A stretch of DNA of 64,000 nucleotides, taken from the NCBI GenBank assembly GCA_902826695.1, contig CADEFU010000002.1, positions 372,001 to 436,000 of the forward strand, given 5' to 3'. This DNA is from an uncultured Alphaproteobacteria bacterium. GTDB lineage: Bacteria > Pseudomonadota > Alphaproteobacteria > Micropepsales > Micropepsaceae. The notes under the pieces were generated by a model. That model was not told the DNA's origin and made no database searches. It saw only the letters and a program-made list of their open reading frames with translations. The position numbers and the translations under genes were made by a program. Position 1 is the stretch's first letter; each line of letters starts with the position of its first letter. This document shows, piece by piece, positions 15,849 to 25,316 of this stretch.

Positions 15849-16406
15849 CTAAAGCTCCGTGGGCCGTGCTGTGCAAAACTTGGCGCGCCGAAGCCTTGGC
15901 GTAGGCGGGCGGAGCGTAGCGCAGCGCGAGCCGGGACCCAGGAGTGACGGGTTCTGCTTCGCCGCTCTCAGCGTGCCTCCTCTGGGTCCCGGCGCTCTCT
16001 CCGCTTCGCTCCGTTCGGCCGGGATGACAGGGTTGATATGAGTGCGTGCACTAACCGCGAAGCGACCGCCCCGCAGTGGGGCGGTAGGAGGGGGATCCCC
16101 GGCGCAGTTTGAGCGAACAACCCCATGTACCCGGGACTTAGAGGCGGAAACGAGCCGGCGCGCCCCGCGGACGAGCGCGCGGAAGCCCGCGGCCTCGCGC
16201 GCCCAAGCAGCGCCGCGCACGCCGTGCTTCCAGGCGTTGCGATTGCCACGCCGAGCCCCGCCGCGGGCGCCGTGAAAGCGGCAGACGGCAAAGCCGCGAA
16301 CCGCCGGCGCCCGGCAGGGCTGGCGCGTGCGTTTGGAGTGGGCGTGGCAGCGGGGTGCGGCTTGGAGCCTGGCGGCTAGGGCGGCGGGGGCGGGTGGGGT
16401 GGGCAT
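15849..16406 (-). CDS. Small Cys/His-rich HGA-type hypothetical protein, 3' end made of REP sequence
   Basis: The first ~65 residues carry a conserved pattern: RCHAHSKRTRQPCRAPAV, GFAVCRFHGARGGARRGN, NAWKHG (Cys20, Cys31, Cys42, His45). It resembles the small proteins with RTRxGxPCxxPA and CRxHGG motifs common in alphaproteobacteria and their phages; the function is unknown. From about residue 124 the frame reads through the REP-like palindromes at 15885-16035, so the last 60 residues look like repeat-encoded extension. The frame has no earlier stop. Confidence 0.55.
   Translation of the reverse strand: MPTPPAPAALAARLQAAPRCHAHSKRTRQPCRAPAVRGFAVCRFHGARGGARRGNRNAWKHGVRGAAWAREAAGFRALVRGARRLVSASKSRVHGVVRSNCAGDPPPTAPLRGGRFAVSARTHINPVIPAERSEAERAPGPRGGTLRAAKQNPSLLGPGSRCATLRPPTPRLRRAKFCTARPTEL
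15884..16035. repeat. REP-like palindrome block
   Basis: It starts with a GCCGAAGCCTTGGCGTAGGC palindrome. The arms GCCGGGACCCA (15930-15940) and TGGGTCCCGGC (15984-15994) then form an 11-bp perfect inverted repeat, and a GGCCGGGATGACAGG tail follows. Similar AAGCCTTGGCGAAGG cores recur at 16571-16586, 17122-17137 and 60237-60251. It is interspersed repetitive DNA with no transposase. Confidence 0.7.
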
Positions 16407-16503
16407 GTGCGGTTCCTGGGGGGGTGGCGCCGCCTTACGCTCAGATAAGGCACACAGATATAGAACATATCAAGAACATACGCAAGGGCATATCCGGCCG
16501 ACG

Positions 16504-16595
16504 CTCGATCGAAGAGCGCAAACCTCCCCAAGAAGGCTCTAGCCCTGGGACCGCGGGCGCAGCGCCCGCCGAAGCCTTGGCGAAGGCGGGTCCAA
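16504..16595 (+). repeat. 92-bp direct repeat, copy 1
   Basis: Matches 17055-17146 at 90 of 92 positions. It begins CTCGATCGAAGAGC, contains CCCTGGGACCGCGGGCGC, and ends with the palindromic CCCGCCGAAGCCTTGGCGAA core and GGGTCCAA. The two copies bracket the small gene at 16684-17025. Confidence 0.9.
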
Positions 16596-16683
16596 GCGGA
16601 GGCGGAAACCCGATGCCAGCGCTGCACAAATGCTGAGAAGCCGATATCGTCCTACAGCAGCGTACCCTTCGAAGCGCACCCGA

Positions 16684-17025
16684 ATGACAAGAGCTCCAAT
16701 ATATAGACACAACGGTCGTTACTACGGCTACCCTCCTTGCTGCATCGCCGAGTTCATCGAAGGCATCGAACGGCGAGACGCTACGCCGACTGACGCAGAG
16801 TATCGCAAGGCCAACCGGGCGCGCTTCAGGCGGCACAAGGGCAAACCCTGGGAAGATGACGGATTCCTGCCGTGTCGAAAGTGTGCCCGCGTTGCGGCGC
16901 GAGACTTTGCAAAGTTCGTCGCCGAAAACATTGCCCCTCGACGCAAGCACGCGCAGCCGTACCCACACGACGAGCCAGCGCCGAGAAAACGTACGCGAAC
17001 CAGAAGGCGCCCTAGAGGGCTATGA
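16684..17025 (+). CDS. Small Cys-rich hypothetical protein between direct repeats
   Basis: A 113-residue basic protein. The N-terminus HNGRYYGYPPCCIAEFIEG has adjacent Cys19-Cys20, the middle has FLPCRKCA (Cys64, Cys67), and the C-terminus is Arg/Lys-rich. The four cysteines could bind a metal. The frame runs upstream to 16630, but the ATG at 16684 begins the conserved-looking part. I do not recognise a named family. Its bracketing by a 92-bp direct repeat suggests it moved in, or was duplicated or exchanged, as a cassette. Confidence 0.5.
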   Translation: MTRAPIYRHNGRYYGYPPCCIAEFIEGIERRDATPTDAEYRKANRARFRRHKGKPWEDDGFLPCRKCARVAARDFAKFVAENIAPRRKHAQPYPHDEPAPRKRTRTRRRPRGL

Positions 17026-17030
17026 ATTTG

Positions 17031-17052
17031 TTACGTGTCCCCGTAATTCTAC
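17031..17052 (-). repeat. Mobile-element remnant-like motif
   Basis: TTACGTGTCCCCGTAATTCT, i.e. GGGGACACGTAA on the minus strand. It resembles the related TGTGGGGACAGTATACC motif at 19486-19510, which lies in the opposite orientation. I associate both with the flanks of REP-associated tyrosine transposases; no transposase gene is present. Confidence 0.35.
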
Positions 17053-17054
17053 CC

Positions 17055-17146
17055 CTCGATCGAAGAGCACAGACCTCCCCAAGAAGGCTCTAGCCCTGGG
17101 ACCGCGGGCGCAGCGCCCGCCGAAGCCTTGGCGAAGGCGGGTCCAA
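17055..17146 (+). repeat. 92-bp direct repeat, copy 2
   Basis: Second copy of the repeat at 16504-16595, with two substitutions near its start. It ends about 60 bases before the point where the truncated TPR gene becomes recognisable. A 14-base fragment of the same repeat (CCCTGGGACCGCGG) recurs at 17722-17735, right after that gene. Confidence 0.9.
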
Positions 17147-17204
17147 CCCAAGCGCCCTCACAAACGGAGGGGAATATGTATCATGTCCCGCTGCTGCATG
17201 GCTC

Positions 17205-17720
17205 GATGCATCGGCCTTTTTGTGGCGCCTGAAACTCGAGGGCATTGATACAGGCGAGCGCTTCGCCAGCCTGGCGCAGTGCTGGGAGCGGGCGGCGGCG
17301 ACCGACACGATCTATGCCTTCAACGACCTGCACGCCGTCATGGCGTTCCTGGGCAGCAACCGGATCGATGACGCCAACCGGACGATCAGTGCCATGCGCA
17401 CCGAAGCGGCCCACAATACCGACAACGGAGCGATGACAAGGCAAGTCGGCTTGCCGCTCGCAGAGGCCTTCCAAGATTTCGCGTTCGGACGTTATCGCGA
17501 CTGCGCCGAGAAGATCCTGAAAGTCAGACCCATCGCCCAGCGCTTCGGCGGCAGCCACGCCCAGCGCGACATCCTCACGCTGACAGCACTTCACGCGGCG
17601 CTGAATGCAGGCATGGGAGAAACGGCGAAGGCTTTGGCCACCGAACGCACCCAACACAAACCGCAAAGCCCCTGGGCCCGAAGCCTGCTCAGAAAAGCCG
17701 CCACGCTAAAGCCCGCATGA
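17205..17720 (+). pseudogene. 5'-truncated TTC38-like tetratricopeptide protein
   Basis: The 172-codon frame reads DASAFLWRLKLEGIDTGERF, then FYAFND-like YAFNDLHAVMAFLG, MTRQVGLPLAEAFQDF and RFGGSHAQRDILTL. This looks like the C-terminal third of TTC38-family TPR proteins, which are normally over 400 residues. No helical N-terminal part exists upstream; the sequence there turns into repeat DNA. An internal TTG at 17220 could serve as a start, but a functional product seems unlikely. Repeat fragments lie on both sides, so recombination probably removed the 5' end. Confidence 0.6.
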
Positions 17721-17736
17721 TCCCTGGGACCGCGGA

Positions 17737-18360
17737 CTACGCGCCAGACTTGCCGCGCCGCATGAGCGATTTCAGGATCTTGTCGATCACGCGTCCTGCA
17801 TCCGACGTTTTCCCAGGCTTGGGGTCCGGGCGTTGAAGGGTGATGCCGTGCATCAGCGCGATCATCGCGTCTGCAAGGTCTATCGCCTCCATCGGCATTG
17901 GTGACGACAGGCCCTTGAAGAGGCGTTCAAGGACAGTTGCCATCGCGCGAGTCTGCTTCTGTTGAAGCGCGAAGTACTGCTCTGCGAAGGCAGGGCTGCG
18001 GCGCGCCTGAAGCTGGAGTTCGGTGACCAGGAGAATGCAATCACCGTCGACATGCATCGCCTGCAGCCAGGTACTGAGCGCGTCCTGCAATCGCGAGGGC
18101 TCGCTGCGCACGATCTGCTCCAGTTCCGTCATGGCGCGCCCCATATAGACGCGCGCAAGCTCCAGAAAGACCGCTTCCTTGCTTTCGAAGTTCGAATAGA
18201 TCGCGCCCTTCGAATAGCCAGCTTCGGCTGCAATCAAGTCGATCGAGGCTCCACCATAGCCATGCCGCGCAAACACCCGCTCGGCTGCAGCCAAAAGCCG
18301 TTCGCGGGTCTGCGCCTGCTGTTCGGCGCGGGTCAGTCGGGCAGGTGTCACGCGGCGCAT
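17737..18360 (-). CDS. TetR/AcrR-family regulator
   Basis: A 207-residue repressor. The N-terminal helix-turn-helix is complete (TRERLLAAAERVFARHGYGG, ASIDLIAAEAGYSKGAIYSN, FESKEAVFLEL, about 18-68), followed by a variable ligand domain. ATG 18360 was chosen because the TetR domain begins about 18 residues later; the longer frame to 18582 is AT-rich and unlike the rest. It is divergent from a zinc-free oxidoreductase across a promoter with duplicated CAAATACCAA elements, so it probably regulates that gene and itself. Confidence 0.88.
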   Translation of the reverse strand: MRRVTPARLTRAEQQAQTRERLLAAAERVFARHGYGGASIDLIAAEAGYSKGAIYSNFESKEAVFLELARVYMGRAMTELEQIVRSEPSRLQDALSTWLQAMHVDGDCILLVTELQLQARRSPAFAEQYFALQQKQTRAMATVLERLFKGLSSPMPMEAIDLADAMIALMHGITLQRPDPKPGKTSDAGRVIDKILKSLMRRGKSGA

Positions 18361-18393
18361 CTCTTTCACGGAGATAGTGTACCCGGAGTATAT

Positions 18394-18431
18394 CAAATAC
18401 CAATTGACATCCAAATACCAAATAGTATCTA
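18394..18431 (+). promoter_or_regulatory. Promoter overlapped by a duplicated 10-mer
   Basis: TTGACA (18404-18409) and TATCTA (18426-18431), 16 bases apart, make a good sigma-70 promoter for the oxidoreductase. CAAATACCAA occurs immediately before the -35 (18394-18403) and again in the spacer (18412-18421), 18 bases apart. This is a plausible site for the divergent TetR protein. Confidence 0.5.
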
Positions 18432-18511
18432 AAAAGATGATTGCGGAAAACCAACCATCTGACGCACCAACGAATCGTAGCGATTCCAACACACGAATGA
18501 AGGAGGCAGGC

Positions 18512-19477
18512 ATGGGGTCAATGAAGGTTTTAGTGGCGTCTGAGTATGGCACCTTGAAATTCGGGACAAAGATAATTCCCATCCCTGCTCCAGGTCCTCA
18601 AGAGGTACTTGTGCGTGTTCACGCCTCCGCTTTGAATCCGGCTGACTACAAAGTGATTGCAGGGGAACTTAAGTTTGTGAATGCCCGAAACTATCCGTTG
18701 GTTCTTGGCTATGATTTCTCGGGCAAGATTGAAAAGACAGGTGCAGAAGTTAGTGCGTACAAGGTCGGCGATGAGGTTTTTGGATTTATTCCGTATGATC
18801 CCATTAAACGACGAGGTGCGTTCGGCGAGATGGTGGTGGCAAGAGTGTCCGAGATCGCTGCCAAGCCATCAACGGTATCACATCTTCAGGCCGCCGCCGC
18901 TGCAACCGCCGGAACAACAGCCCTCCAGGGAATGACCGACACCGGCCACCTCGCGAATGGAAAAAGCATCTTGATCACCGGCGCATCAGGCGGGGTCGGT
19001 TCCATTGCGGTCTGGATTGCCAACAACAAAGGAGCGAACGTAACGGCGGTTGGATCTGGTGCCGGACTGGAGCAAGCTCGAAAGTTCGGCGCAAAGCGCC
19101 TGATTGATCGCAAGAATGGAAACGTTTTTTCTTCCGAATTCGGCCCTTATGATCTCGTCTTCGACGCGGCTGCATCGTATCGTTGGCGCCAGTGGTCGAC
19201 GTTGCTCTCAAGGCAGGGCACCTACGTCACGACGCTCCCGTCTTTGACTTTCGCAGCAGACAAGCTGGCTTCATTCTTTTCAACGACGACTGCGAAATTT
19301 TTCCGTGTGAAGCCGCGACACGCGGACCTCGAACAGCTTGGAAAATGGCTCTCATCTGGGCTCGAAGTTCCCATTGATAGTGTAATTTCGCCCGACAAAA
19401 TTGCCGTCGGACTCGAACGCCTGAAAGATGGACAGGTTTTCGGAAAAATCGTAGTGGACATCAAGAATGGACTTTGA
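18512..19477 (+). CDS. Zinc-independent MDR-family NAD(P)H oxidoreductase
   Basis: A 321-residue quinone-reductase-like alcohol dehydrogenase. The GroES-like domain (VLVRVHASALNPADYKVIAG; GYDFSGKIEKTG; KVGDEVFGF) is followed by a Rossmann domain with ILITGASGGVGSIAVWIA. The zinc-ligand cysteines of true alcohol dehydrogenases are absent. AAGGAGG at 18500-18506 places the start at ATG 18512 (ATG 18521 is an alternative). The gene looks less GC-rich than its neighbours and uses more A/T-ending codons, which suggests acquisition together with the TetR gene. Substrate unknown. Confidence 0.85.
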   Translation: MGSMKVLVASEYGTLKFGTKIIPIPAPGPQEVLVRVHASALNPADYKVIAGELKFVNARNYPLVLGYDFSGKIEKTGAEVSAYKVGDEVFGFIPYDPIKRRGAFGEMVVARVSEIAAKPSTVSHLQAAAAATAGTTALQGMTDTGHLANGKSILITGASGGVGSIAVWIANNKGANVTAVGSGAGLEQARKFGAKRLIDRKNGNVFSSEFGPYDLVFDAAASYRWRQWSTLLSRQGTYVTTLPSLTFAADKLASFFSTTTAKFFRVKPRHADLEQLGKWLSSGLEVPIDSVISPDKIAVGLERLKDGQVFGKIVVDIKNGL

Positions 19478-19485
19478 CGGACTTA

Positions 19486-19510
19486 TGTGGGGACAGTATA
19501 CCTATTCCCC
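19486..19510 (+). repeat. Mobile-element remnant-like motif
   Basis: TGTGGGGACAGTATACC followed by TATTCCCC, directly after the oxidoreductase stop. It is related to, and oriented opposite to, the motif at 17031-17052. The pair encloses the second 92-bp repeat, the truncated TPR gene and the TetR/oxidoreductase genes. Confidence 0.35.
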
Positions 19511-19612
19511 GGGGGCATCTCGCTGAGGAGGTGCACCCGCGCCCTGGCCCCAAACAAGCGCCGCCCCCCTCCCGTGCAGCACGCCTTCGCTTCGCTTCGG
19601 CGCGCGCACGTA

Positions 19613-19639
19613 CTCCCCCAACGTTTCACTTTGGGGGAG
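19613..19639. repeat. Inverted repeat downstream of pckA
   Basis: CTCCCCCA (19613-19620) and TGGGGGAG (19632-19639) form an 8-bp perfect stem with an 11-base loop. It lies between the convergent oxidoreductase and pckA, so it may help terminate one or both transcripts, although no T-run follows. The rest of 19511-19612 shows no gene. Confidence 0.45.
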
Positions 19640-19672
19640 ACAACGCGTGTTTTTCGCTTGTCGTGCTTGGGC

Positions 19673-21274
19673 TTACTCCGCCGCTGCCGCAAGCCTTGGC
19701 GCTGCGTCTTTGATGTCCGCGCCGACGTGGGCTTCGAATTTTTTGAAGTTGTCGCGGAACATTTGGACGAGTTTGGCTGCTTGGCGATCGTAGGCTGTTT
19801 TGTCGGCCCAGGTTTCGCGCGGGTCGAGGATCTTGGCGTCGACGCCAGGGACGGCGACCGGGACTTCGAAGCCGAAGTGCGGATCGATGCGCATCTTGGC
19901 CGTCTTCAGCGTGCCTTCGAGGGCCGCCGTGAGCAGCGCGCGGGTCGCCTTGATCGGCATGCGTTGGCCCACGCCGAAGGCGCCGCCGGTCCAGCCGGTG
20001 TTGACGAGCCAGCAGTCGACCTGGTGCTTGGCGATCAGCGCTTTGAGCAGGTTGCCGTACTCGGTCGGGTGGCGCGGCATGAACGGCGCGCCGAAGCAGG
20101 TCGAGAACGTCGGCTGCGGTTCTTTGCCGAGGCCCTTTTCGGTGCCCGCGACCTTTGCCGTGAAGCCCGAGAGGAAGTGGTACATCGCCTGGTTCGGCGT
20201 GAGCTTTGCGATCGGCGGCAGGATGCCGAACGCATCGGCGGTCAGCATCACGATGTTCGATGGCTGGCCGGCGACGCCGGTGGTGCTGGCGTTCGGGATA
20301 TAGGAGATCGGGTAGGCGCCGCGCGAGTTTTCGGCAAGCGTTGCGTCGTTTAGGTCGAGTTCGCGCGTGTCCTCGTTGATCACCACGTTCTCAAGCACGG
20401 TGCCGAAGCGCTTCGTCGTCGCGTAGATTTCGGGTTCGGCTTCCGGCGAGAGGCGGATCATCTTCGCGTAGCAGCCGCCTTCGAAGTTGAAGACGCCGGT
20501 GTCGGCCCAGCCGTGTTCGTCGTCGCCGATCAGCGTGCGCGTCGGGTCGGCGGAGAGGGTCGTCTTGCCGGTGCCGGAGAGGCCGAAGAAGATCGCGCTT
20601 TCCTTGCTCTTTCCGACGTTGACCGAGCAGTGCATCGGCATGACGTTCTTCGGGGGCAGAAGGTAGTTCAGGATCGTGAACACCGACTTCTTCATTTCGC
20701 CGGCGTAGGACGTGCCGCCGATCAGGACGAGTTTCTTCTCGAACGAGACGGCGATCACGGTGCCGGAGACGGTGCCGTGCAGCGCGGGGTCCGCTTGGAA
20801 GCCGGGCAAGTCGATGATCGTGAAGTCGGGGTGGAACGCGGCGCGTTCGCCTTGCGTCGGCTCGATCAAGAGGTGCTGGATGAAGAGCGAGTGCCAGGCG
20901 TATTCGGTAATCACGCGCACGGGCAGACGGTGCGTCGTGTCAGCGCCGCCGAACAGGTCTTGGACGAAGAGTTCGCGGCCTTGGGCGTAGGCACGGAAGG
21001 AGTTCAACAGCGCATCGAAATGCGCCGGCGTCATCGACTTGTTGTTGTCCCACCAGATGTGTTTTTCGACCGACGGTTCGCGCACCACGAACTTATCGCC
21101 GGCGGAGCGGCCGGTGTGGATGCCCGTTTTGACGACGAGCGGGCCGTCTTTCGCGAGGACGCCTTCGTTGCGTTGCACGGCTTCTTCGACGAGGACCGCC
21201 ATTGGCAGGTTCCAATGGACGTGGCGCACATTCTTAAGGCCTACGTGGTCGAGGTTTTGCGCAGCGGTCTTCAT
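19673..21274 (-). CDS. pckA: Phosphoenolpyruvate carboxykinase (ATP)
   Basis: A 533-residue gluconeogenic enzyme converting oxaloacetate and ATP to phosphoenolpyruvate, CO2 and ADP. The kinase P-loop is [14 protein letters not shown] (231-244), followed by GDDEHGW (250-256) that binds Mg-ATP. Substrate motifs [10 protein letters not shown] and [15 protein letters not shown] are intact. The ATG at 21274 has GGAGAG 8 nt upstream; a frame open to 21481 has no ribosome site. In alphaproteobacteria pckA is commonly divergent from the chvI-chvG locus, and the same holds here with a MATE gene inserted between. Confidence 0.97.
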   Translation of the reverse strand: MKTAAQNLDHVGLKNVRHVHWNLPMAVLVEEAVQRNEGVLAKDGPLVVKTGIHTGRSAGDKFVVREPSVEKHIWWDNNKSMTPAHFDALLNSFRAYAQGRELFVQDLFGGADTTHRLPVRVITEYAWHSLFIQHLLIEPTQGERAAFHPDFTIIDLPGFQADPALHGTVSGTVIAVSFEKKLVLIGGTSYAGEMKKSVFTILNYLLPPKNVMPMHCSVNVGKSKESAIFFGLSGTGKTTLSADPTRTLIGDDEHGWADTGVFNFEGGCYAKMIRLSPEAEPEIYATTKRFGTVLENVVINEDTRELDLNDATLAENSRGAYPISYIPNASTTGVAGQPSNIVMLTADAFGILPPIAKLTPNQAMYHFLSGFTAKVAGTEKGLGKEPQPTFSTCFGAPFMPRHPTEYGNLLKALIAKHQVDCWLVNTGWTGGAFGVGQRMPIKATRALLTAALEGTLKTAKMRIDPHFGFEVPVAVPGVDAKILDPRETWADKTAYDRQAAKLVQMFRDNFKKFEAHVGADIKDAAPRLAAAAE

Positions 21275-21456
21275 TCTTAAAGCTCTCCGGCCACCGTTCC
21301 CTAGCGGAACGACAGCATGTCCCAAGGTCGTTGCAAAAGAAGGGCGAACATAGGGGTACCCCCTGCGCTGAGGCAACTGGACTCTGGCCGCCGAAGCGTC
21401 GCGGTGCGAGGAATACCGCCCGACAGATCGTTGTCGCGCGAGGGTTCGCTTCGCAG

Positions 21457-22845
21457 ATGCAACAGTTAAGAACCCCGGCACCTGGCGGGATTGGCGAGCG
21501 GCTCATGGGCCTCTGGCGCGAGGACGGGTGGCCGACGCTACGGCTCGCGGCACCCGTGATGGTGGCGCGTGCGGGCGTTGTCTTTCTGTTTTTCGTGGAT
21601 TCGCTGATGACGGGCCGCAGCGGGGCGCACGAGCTGGCGTTCTTGGGTCAGGGTTTGGCTGCGCAGTCGGTGATGATGTTGATCTCGATCGGCCTTCTAC
21701 AGGGCTCGATGGTCTTGATCGCACAGGCCTACGGCGCTGGGGAAAAATTCCAGTGCGGGGTCGCGTGGAAGGCGGCGTTGATCGTTGCGACCGGGCTTGG
21801 AGTTCTGTTCGCGGGACTGTGTTTCTTGGTGGAGCCCGCGCTGCATGCGACTGGGCTGGAGCCTTCGATCGCCGAGGGCGCCGGGCGCGTGTCGCTGCAG
21901 TTCGCGTGGGGGATGCCGCCGATGCTGCTCTACATCGCGAGCGGCTATTTCCTTGAGTCCATCAAGCGTCCGATGGTCGGCATGGTGATCATACTGGTGG
22001 CGAATGTTTTGAACGTGCTCGCGGATGGCGTGTTCGTGCTGGGGTGGTTCGGCTGGGTCGAGCCAACGGGCGCGGTGGCTGCGGTTGCGACGACATCGGC
22101 GATACGGTGGATGTGCCTGCTTGCCGCGCTTGGCTACATCACCACGATGAAGGATGCCGCCGCGTACGGCGTGCATGCGCCTCTCGCTCAGGCGCGGGCA
22201 AAGATTTCGCGCATCGTGACAGTCGGCGCGCCGATTTCGGCGGCGCTTGGTCTTGAGACCGCAGCGTTCAGTTCGCTTGCGTTTATGGCGGGGCATTTGG
22301 GCGCGACCGCGGCGGCGGCGCATCAGCTGACGTTCAACTTCAATGGGCTCATGATCATGGTGGCCGTGGGTATGTCGGCGGCGACCGCGGTGCGCGTGGG
22401 ACATGCTGTCGGTTCAGGCGAGCATGATCGCGTGGCGCGGGCCGGACTGACTGGGATCGTGCTCGCGTTTTTGATCATGACCGTGTTCGGCGTGTCGGTT
22501 GCGGTGTTTCCGTTTGCGATCAGTCATGCCTATGTGCAGGACGAGGCGGTTTGGGCGATTGCGCAGTACACGCTGACCGCCACCGGCCTCATGGTCGTCG
22601 TCGACGGCGTGATGACGGTCACGATGGGGGCGCTTCGGGGGATGGGCGATGTGCGCTGGCCCGCCTTCATGCACGGGATTGCGTTCTGGGTTGTGGGCGT
22701 GCCGATCGCCTATTGGCTCGCTTTTCCGGGCGGATTCGGCGCTGTAGGGTTAATCCTGGGGATAAGCCTCGCGATGCTCGTTTCGCTGGTATTGCTAGGC
22801 TTCCGCTTTCGCCTGGTGTCGCAGCGGGCGATCCATCGCGCGTAG
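21457..22845 (+). CDS. MATE-family efflux transporter
   Basis: A 462-residue inner-membrane protein with about 12 membrane helices in two halves, each starting with a MATE-like segment ([39 protein letters not shown]). The family exchanges Na+ or H+ for cationic drugs or metabolites. ATG 21457 was chosen because the preceding 42 codons overlap the pckA leader and are not membrane-like; the ribosome site is weak. It lies between pckA and chvI on the chvI strand. Confidence 0.9.
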   Translation: MQQLRTPAPGGIGERLMGLWREDGWPTLRLAAPVMVARAGVVFLFFVDSLMTGRSGAHELAFLGQGLAAQSVMMLISIGLLQGSMVLIAQAYGAGEKFQCGVAWKAALIVATGLGVLFAGLCFLVEPALHATGLEPSIAEGAGRVSLQFAWGMPPMLLYIASGYFLESIKRPMVGMVIILVANVLNVLADGVFVLGWFGWVEPTGAVAAVATTSAIRWMCLLAALGYITTMKDAAAYGVHAPLAQARAKISRIVTVGAPISAALGLETAAFSSLAFMAGHLGATAAAAHQLTFNFNGLMIMVAVGMSAATAVRVGHAVGSGEHDRVARAGLTGIVLAFLIMTVFGVSVAVFPFAISHAYVQDEAVWAIAQYTLTATGLMVVVDGVMTVTMGALRGMGDVRWPAFMHGIAFWVVGVPIAYWLAFPGGFGAVGLILGISLAMLVSLVLLGFRFRLVSQRAIHRA

Positions 22846-22902
22846 CGGCCAAGGGCGCGCGGCCCTATATTTGAGTGACAAGATTCTAAAGGCGTTTGGT
22901 TC

Positions 22903-23601
22903 ATGACAGTCATCGCTCTGGTTGACGACGACCGGAATATTCTCTCTTCGCTTTCCATGGCGCTCGAGGCGGAAGGCTATCAGGTGCGTACCTACAACGA
23001 CGGTGCGCAGGCTCTGACCGCTCTGCAGGCGACGCCGCCGGCGCTGGCCATCCTCGACATCAAGATGCCACGGATGGACGGGCATGAGGTGCTCCGGCGT
23101 TTGCGCCAGGCCAGCGATTTGCCGGTCATTTTCTTGACCTCCAAGGACGACGAGGTGGACGAGGCGCTTGGGCTTTCCATGGGCGCCGACGACTACATCA
23201 AAAAGCCATTTTCGCAGCGTCTGCTGCTTCAGCGCGTGCGTGCGGTTCTGCGCCGGGCGGAGGCGCGCGGGACACCGGCGAGTGCCGCCGGCGCCAAGGA
23301 GACGATGACGCGCGGCAAGCTTGTGCTCGACTCGCAGCGCCACTCGTGCACCTGGGATGGGAAGGACGTGCAGTTGACCGTGACGGAGTTCTTGATCCTG
23401 CATGCGCTCGCGCAACGGCCCGGCTTCGTGAAGAGCCGCGACAATCTCATGGACGCGGCTTACGACGACCAGGTTTACGTCGATGACCGGACGATCGACA
23501 GCCATATCAAACGGCTGCGCAAGAAGTTCAAAGTCGTCGATGAGCAGTTCGATTCGATCCAGACGCTCTATGGCGTCGGTTACAAGTACATAGAAGCTTG
23601 A
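22903..23601 (+). CDS. chvI: ChvI-type response regulator
   Basis: A 232-residue OmpR-class regulator. The receiver domain has the acidic pair VDDD, phosphoacceptor Asp52 ([12 protein letters not shown]), Thr/Ser in FLTSKDD and Lys in IKKPF. The C-terminal winged helix ends [17 protein letters not shown] and GVGYKYIE. ChvI, paired with ChvG, governs envelope and acid stress, motility and exopolysaccharide genes in alphaproteobacteria. Its TGA overlaps the chvG TTG start (TTGA), so the two are coupled. Confidence 0.93.
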   Translation: MTVIALVDDDRNILSSLSMALEAEGYQVRTYNDGAQALTALQATPPALAILDIKMPRMDGHEVLRRLRQASDLPVIFLTSKDDEVDEALGLSMGADDYIKKPFSQRLLLQRVRAVLRRAEARGTPASAAGAKETMTRGKLVLDSQRHSCTWDGKDVQLTVTEFLILHALAQRPGFVKSRDNLMDAAYDDQVYVDDRTIDSHIKRLRKKFKVVDEQFDSIQTLYGVGYKYIEA

Positions 23602-25316
23602 GTGCAGCGGACCCGGTAGCGACAGAGGACAAGAAACAGCAGGGATTGTTCGCCCGCTGGTTCGGCGGCTTCTTTACACCGCTCGTGCGGTCGAAGGGCC
23701 TTGCAGCGCGCCCGAAGCGACGGCTGTCGGCGCTCACCATCGAAGTGCTGCTGTTCAACTTCGCGGCGCTCGCGTTCTTCATTTTCGGCGTCTATTGGGT
23801 TCAAGCGGTGCGCGTGAGCCTGGTCGAGGAACGCGTGAAGTCGCTGATGGCGCAGGCTGAGATCGTGTCGGCGGCGCTGGCGCGGTTTGCGTCGAAGGGG
23901 GATGTCCCGGAAGACGAAGACGCGGCGACGGATGTCGACGCGGACAAGGCGGCCGACGTGCTTAAGCTGCTGGTCGGGCCGACGGGTATGCGCGCGCGGG
24001 TTTTTTCGCGTAACGGCCAGCCTTTGCAGGACACGCGGTTCATCCTGACGCGCAATCAGGTGACGGTCACGAACTTGCCGCCGCCGGGGCAGATCGACGT
24101 ATTCGACGAGATTGAGAAAGGCGTGAAGCAGAACGTCTATGCGCTTCGCCCGGGAAAGGATTTGCCGCCGGTCGTGAACGACGATCCGCAGCAGCGCGGG
24201 CAGAACTACGAGGAAGTGCGTAAGGTCTTGGAGAAGGGCGAAGCGGGGTCGGCCGAGCGCATCAACGCGGAGGGCAATCTGATCGTCTCCGTCGCGGTGC
24301 CGATCAAACGGCTTCAGTTCATCATGGGCGTGCTCATGATCTCGACCGAGGCGGGAGACATCGACGACGCGCTCCGCCAGGAATGGTTGCAGTTGTTGCT
24401 TGCCGCCTTCATCGCGTTTGTGGTGCTCGCGGCGGCGTCCGGATTCCTGCTCTATCATGTGACGGGGCCGCTTCGCGCCTTGTCGGACGGCGCCGACGCG
24501 GTGCGACGCGGAGAGCGGCAGGTCAGCGTTATTCCCAACTATGGCCGGCGAGCGGATGAAATTGGCGATCTTTCGGTATCGCTGAGATCGATGACGGCCG
24601 CGCTCTACGCGCGCATGGATGCGATCGAGAGTTTCGCGGCCGATGTCGCGCATGAAATCAAGAACCCGCTGACTTCGGTTGGAAGCGCGATCGAAACGCT
24701 GCAACGCACGGACGACGCCGAGAAGCGCGCTAAGCTGATGACCGTGATCCGGCAAGACGTGCGGCGGCTCGACAAGCTCATTACGGACATCGCCGACTCG
24801 TCACGGCTCGACGCGGAGCTTTCGCGCGAGAAGGCGGCCGACGTCGATCTTGCCGGGTTGATCACGGCAATGACGCAGATGTTCGACGATCCGGACAAGC
24901 CGGGCGGGCCGAGGTTCAAGCTCGACATGCCGCTCGATAGCTTCGCGGTGCGGGGTTTCGACGGGCCGCTTGCGCAGGTGTTCCGCAACGTGATCGAGAA
25001 TGCGGTGTCCTTCAGCCCGAAGGGCGGCGAAATCAGGGTCGCTGCAACACCGATCGACGGGCGCGGGGTGATTACGATCGACGATCAGGGTCCTGGGATT
25101 CCCGAAGATAATCTCGAGACGATCTTCAGACGCTTCTACACCGAGCGGCCGGCGTCGCATGGGTTTGGGCGAAACTCTGGGCTTGGGCTGTCGATCTCGC
25201 GGCAGATCGTTGAAGTGCACGGCGGGCGCATCTTCGCGTCGAACCTGCGCGACGGCACCGGCAAGGTGACCGGCGCGCGCTTCACGATCGAGCTGCCGCT
25301 CGCGCCCGTCAGCTGA
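23598..25316 (+). CDS. chvG: ChvG-type sensor histidine kinase
   Basis: A 572-residue membrane kinase. TM1 is at about 48-70, a ~190-residue periplasmic sensor follows with acidic stretches, and TM2 lies at about 264-287. HAMP comes next, then the HisKA helix with phospho-His352 ([14 protein letters not shown]), then HATPase (N-box [31 protein letters not shown]). It phosphorylates ChvI. The TTG start overlaps the chvI stop, and the stop overlaps the hprK ATG (TGATG). The linkage ChvIG-HprK-EIIA-HPr is a conserved alphaproteobacterial arrangement. Confidence 0.93.
   Translation: MSAADPVATEDKKQQGLFARWFGGFFTPLVRSKGLAARPKRRLSALTIEVLLFNFAALAFFIFGVYWVQAVRVSLVEERVKSLMAQAEIVSAALARFASKGDVPEDEDAATDVDADKAADVLKLLVGPTGMRARVFSRNGQPLQDTRFILTRNQVTVTNLPPPGQIDVFDEIEKGVKQNVYALRPGKDLPPVVNDDPQQRGQNYEEVRKVLEKGEAGSAERINAEGNLIVSVAVPIKRLQFIMGVLMISTEAGDIDDALRQEWLQLLLAAFIAFVVLAAASGFLLYHVTGPLRALSDGADAVRRGERQVSVIPNYGRRADEIGDLSVSLRSMTAALYARMDAIESFAADVAHEIKNPLTSVGSAIETLQRTDDAEKRAKLMTVIRQDVRRLDKLITDIADSSRLDAELSREKAADVDLAGLITAMTQMFDDPDKPGGPRFKLDMPLDSFAVRGFDGPLAQVFRNVIENAVSFSPKGGEIRVAATPIDGRGVITIDDQGPGIPEDNLETIFRRFYTERPASHGFGRNSGLGLSISRQIVEVHGGRIFASNLRDGTGKVTGARFTIELPLAPVS

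Noticed and set aside
19487..20353. A plus-strand frame over the 3' half of pckA
   Set aside because: It is opposite a conserved enzyme and begins inside repeat-like DNA; no domain is visible.
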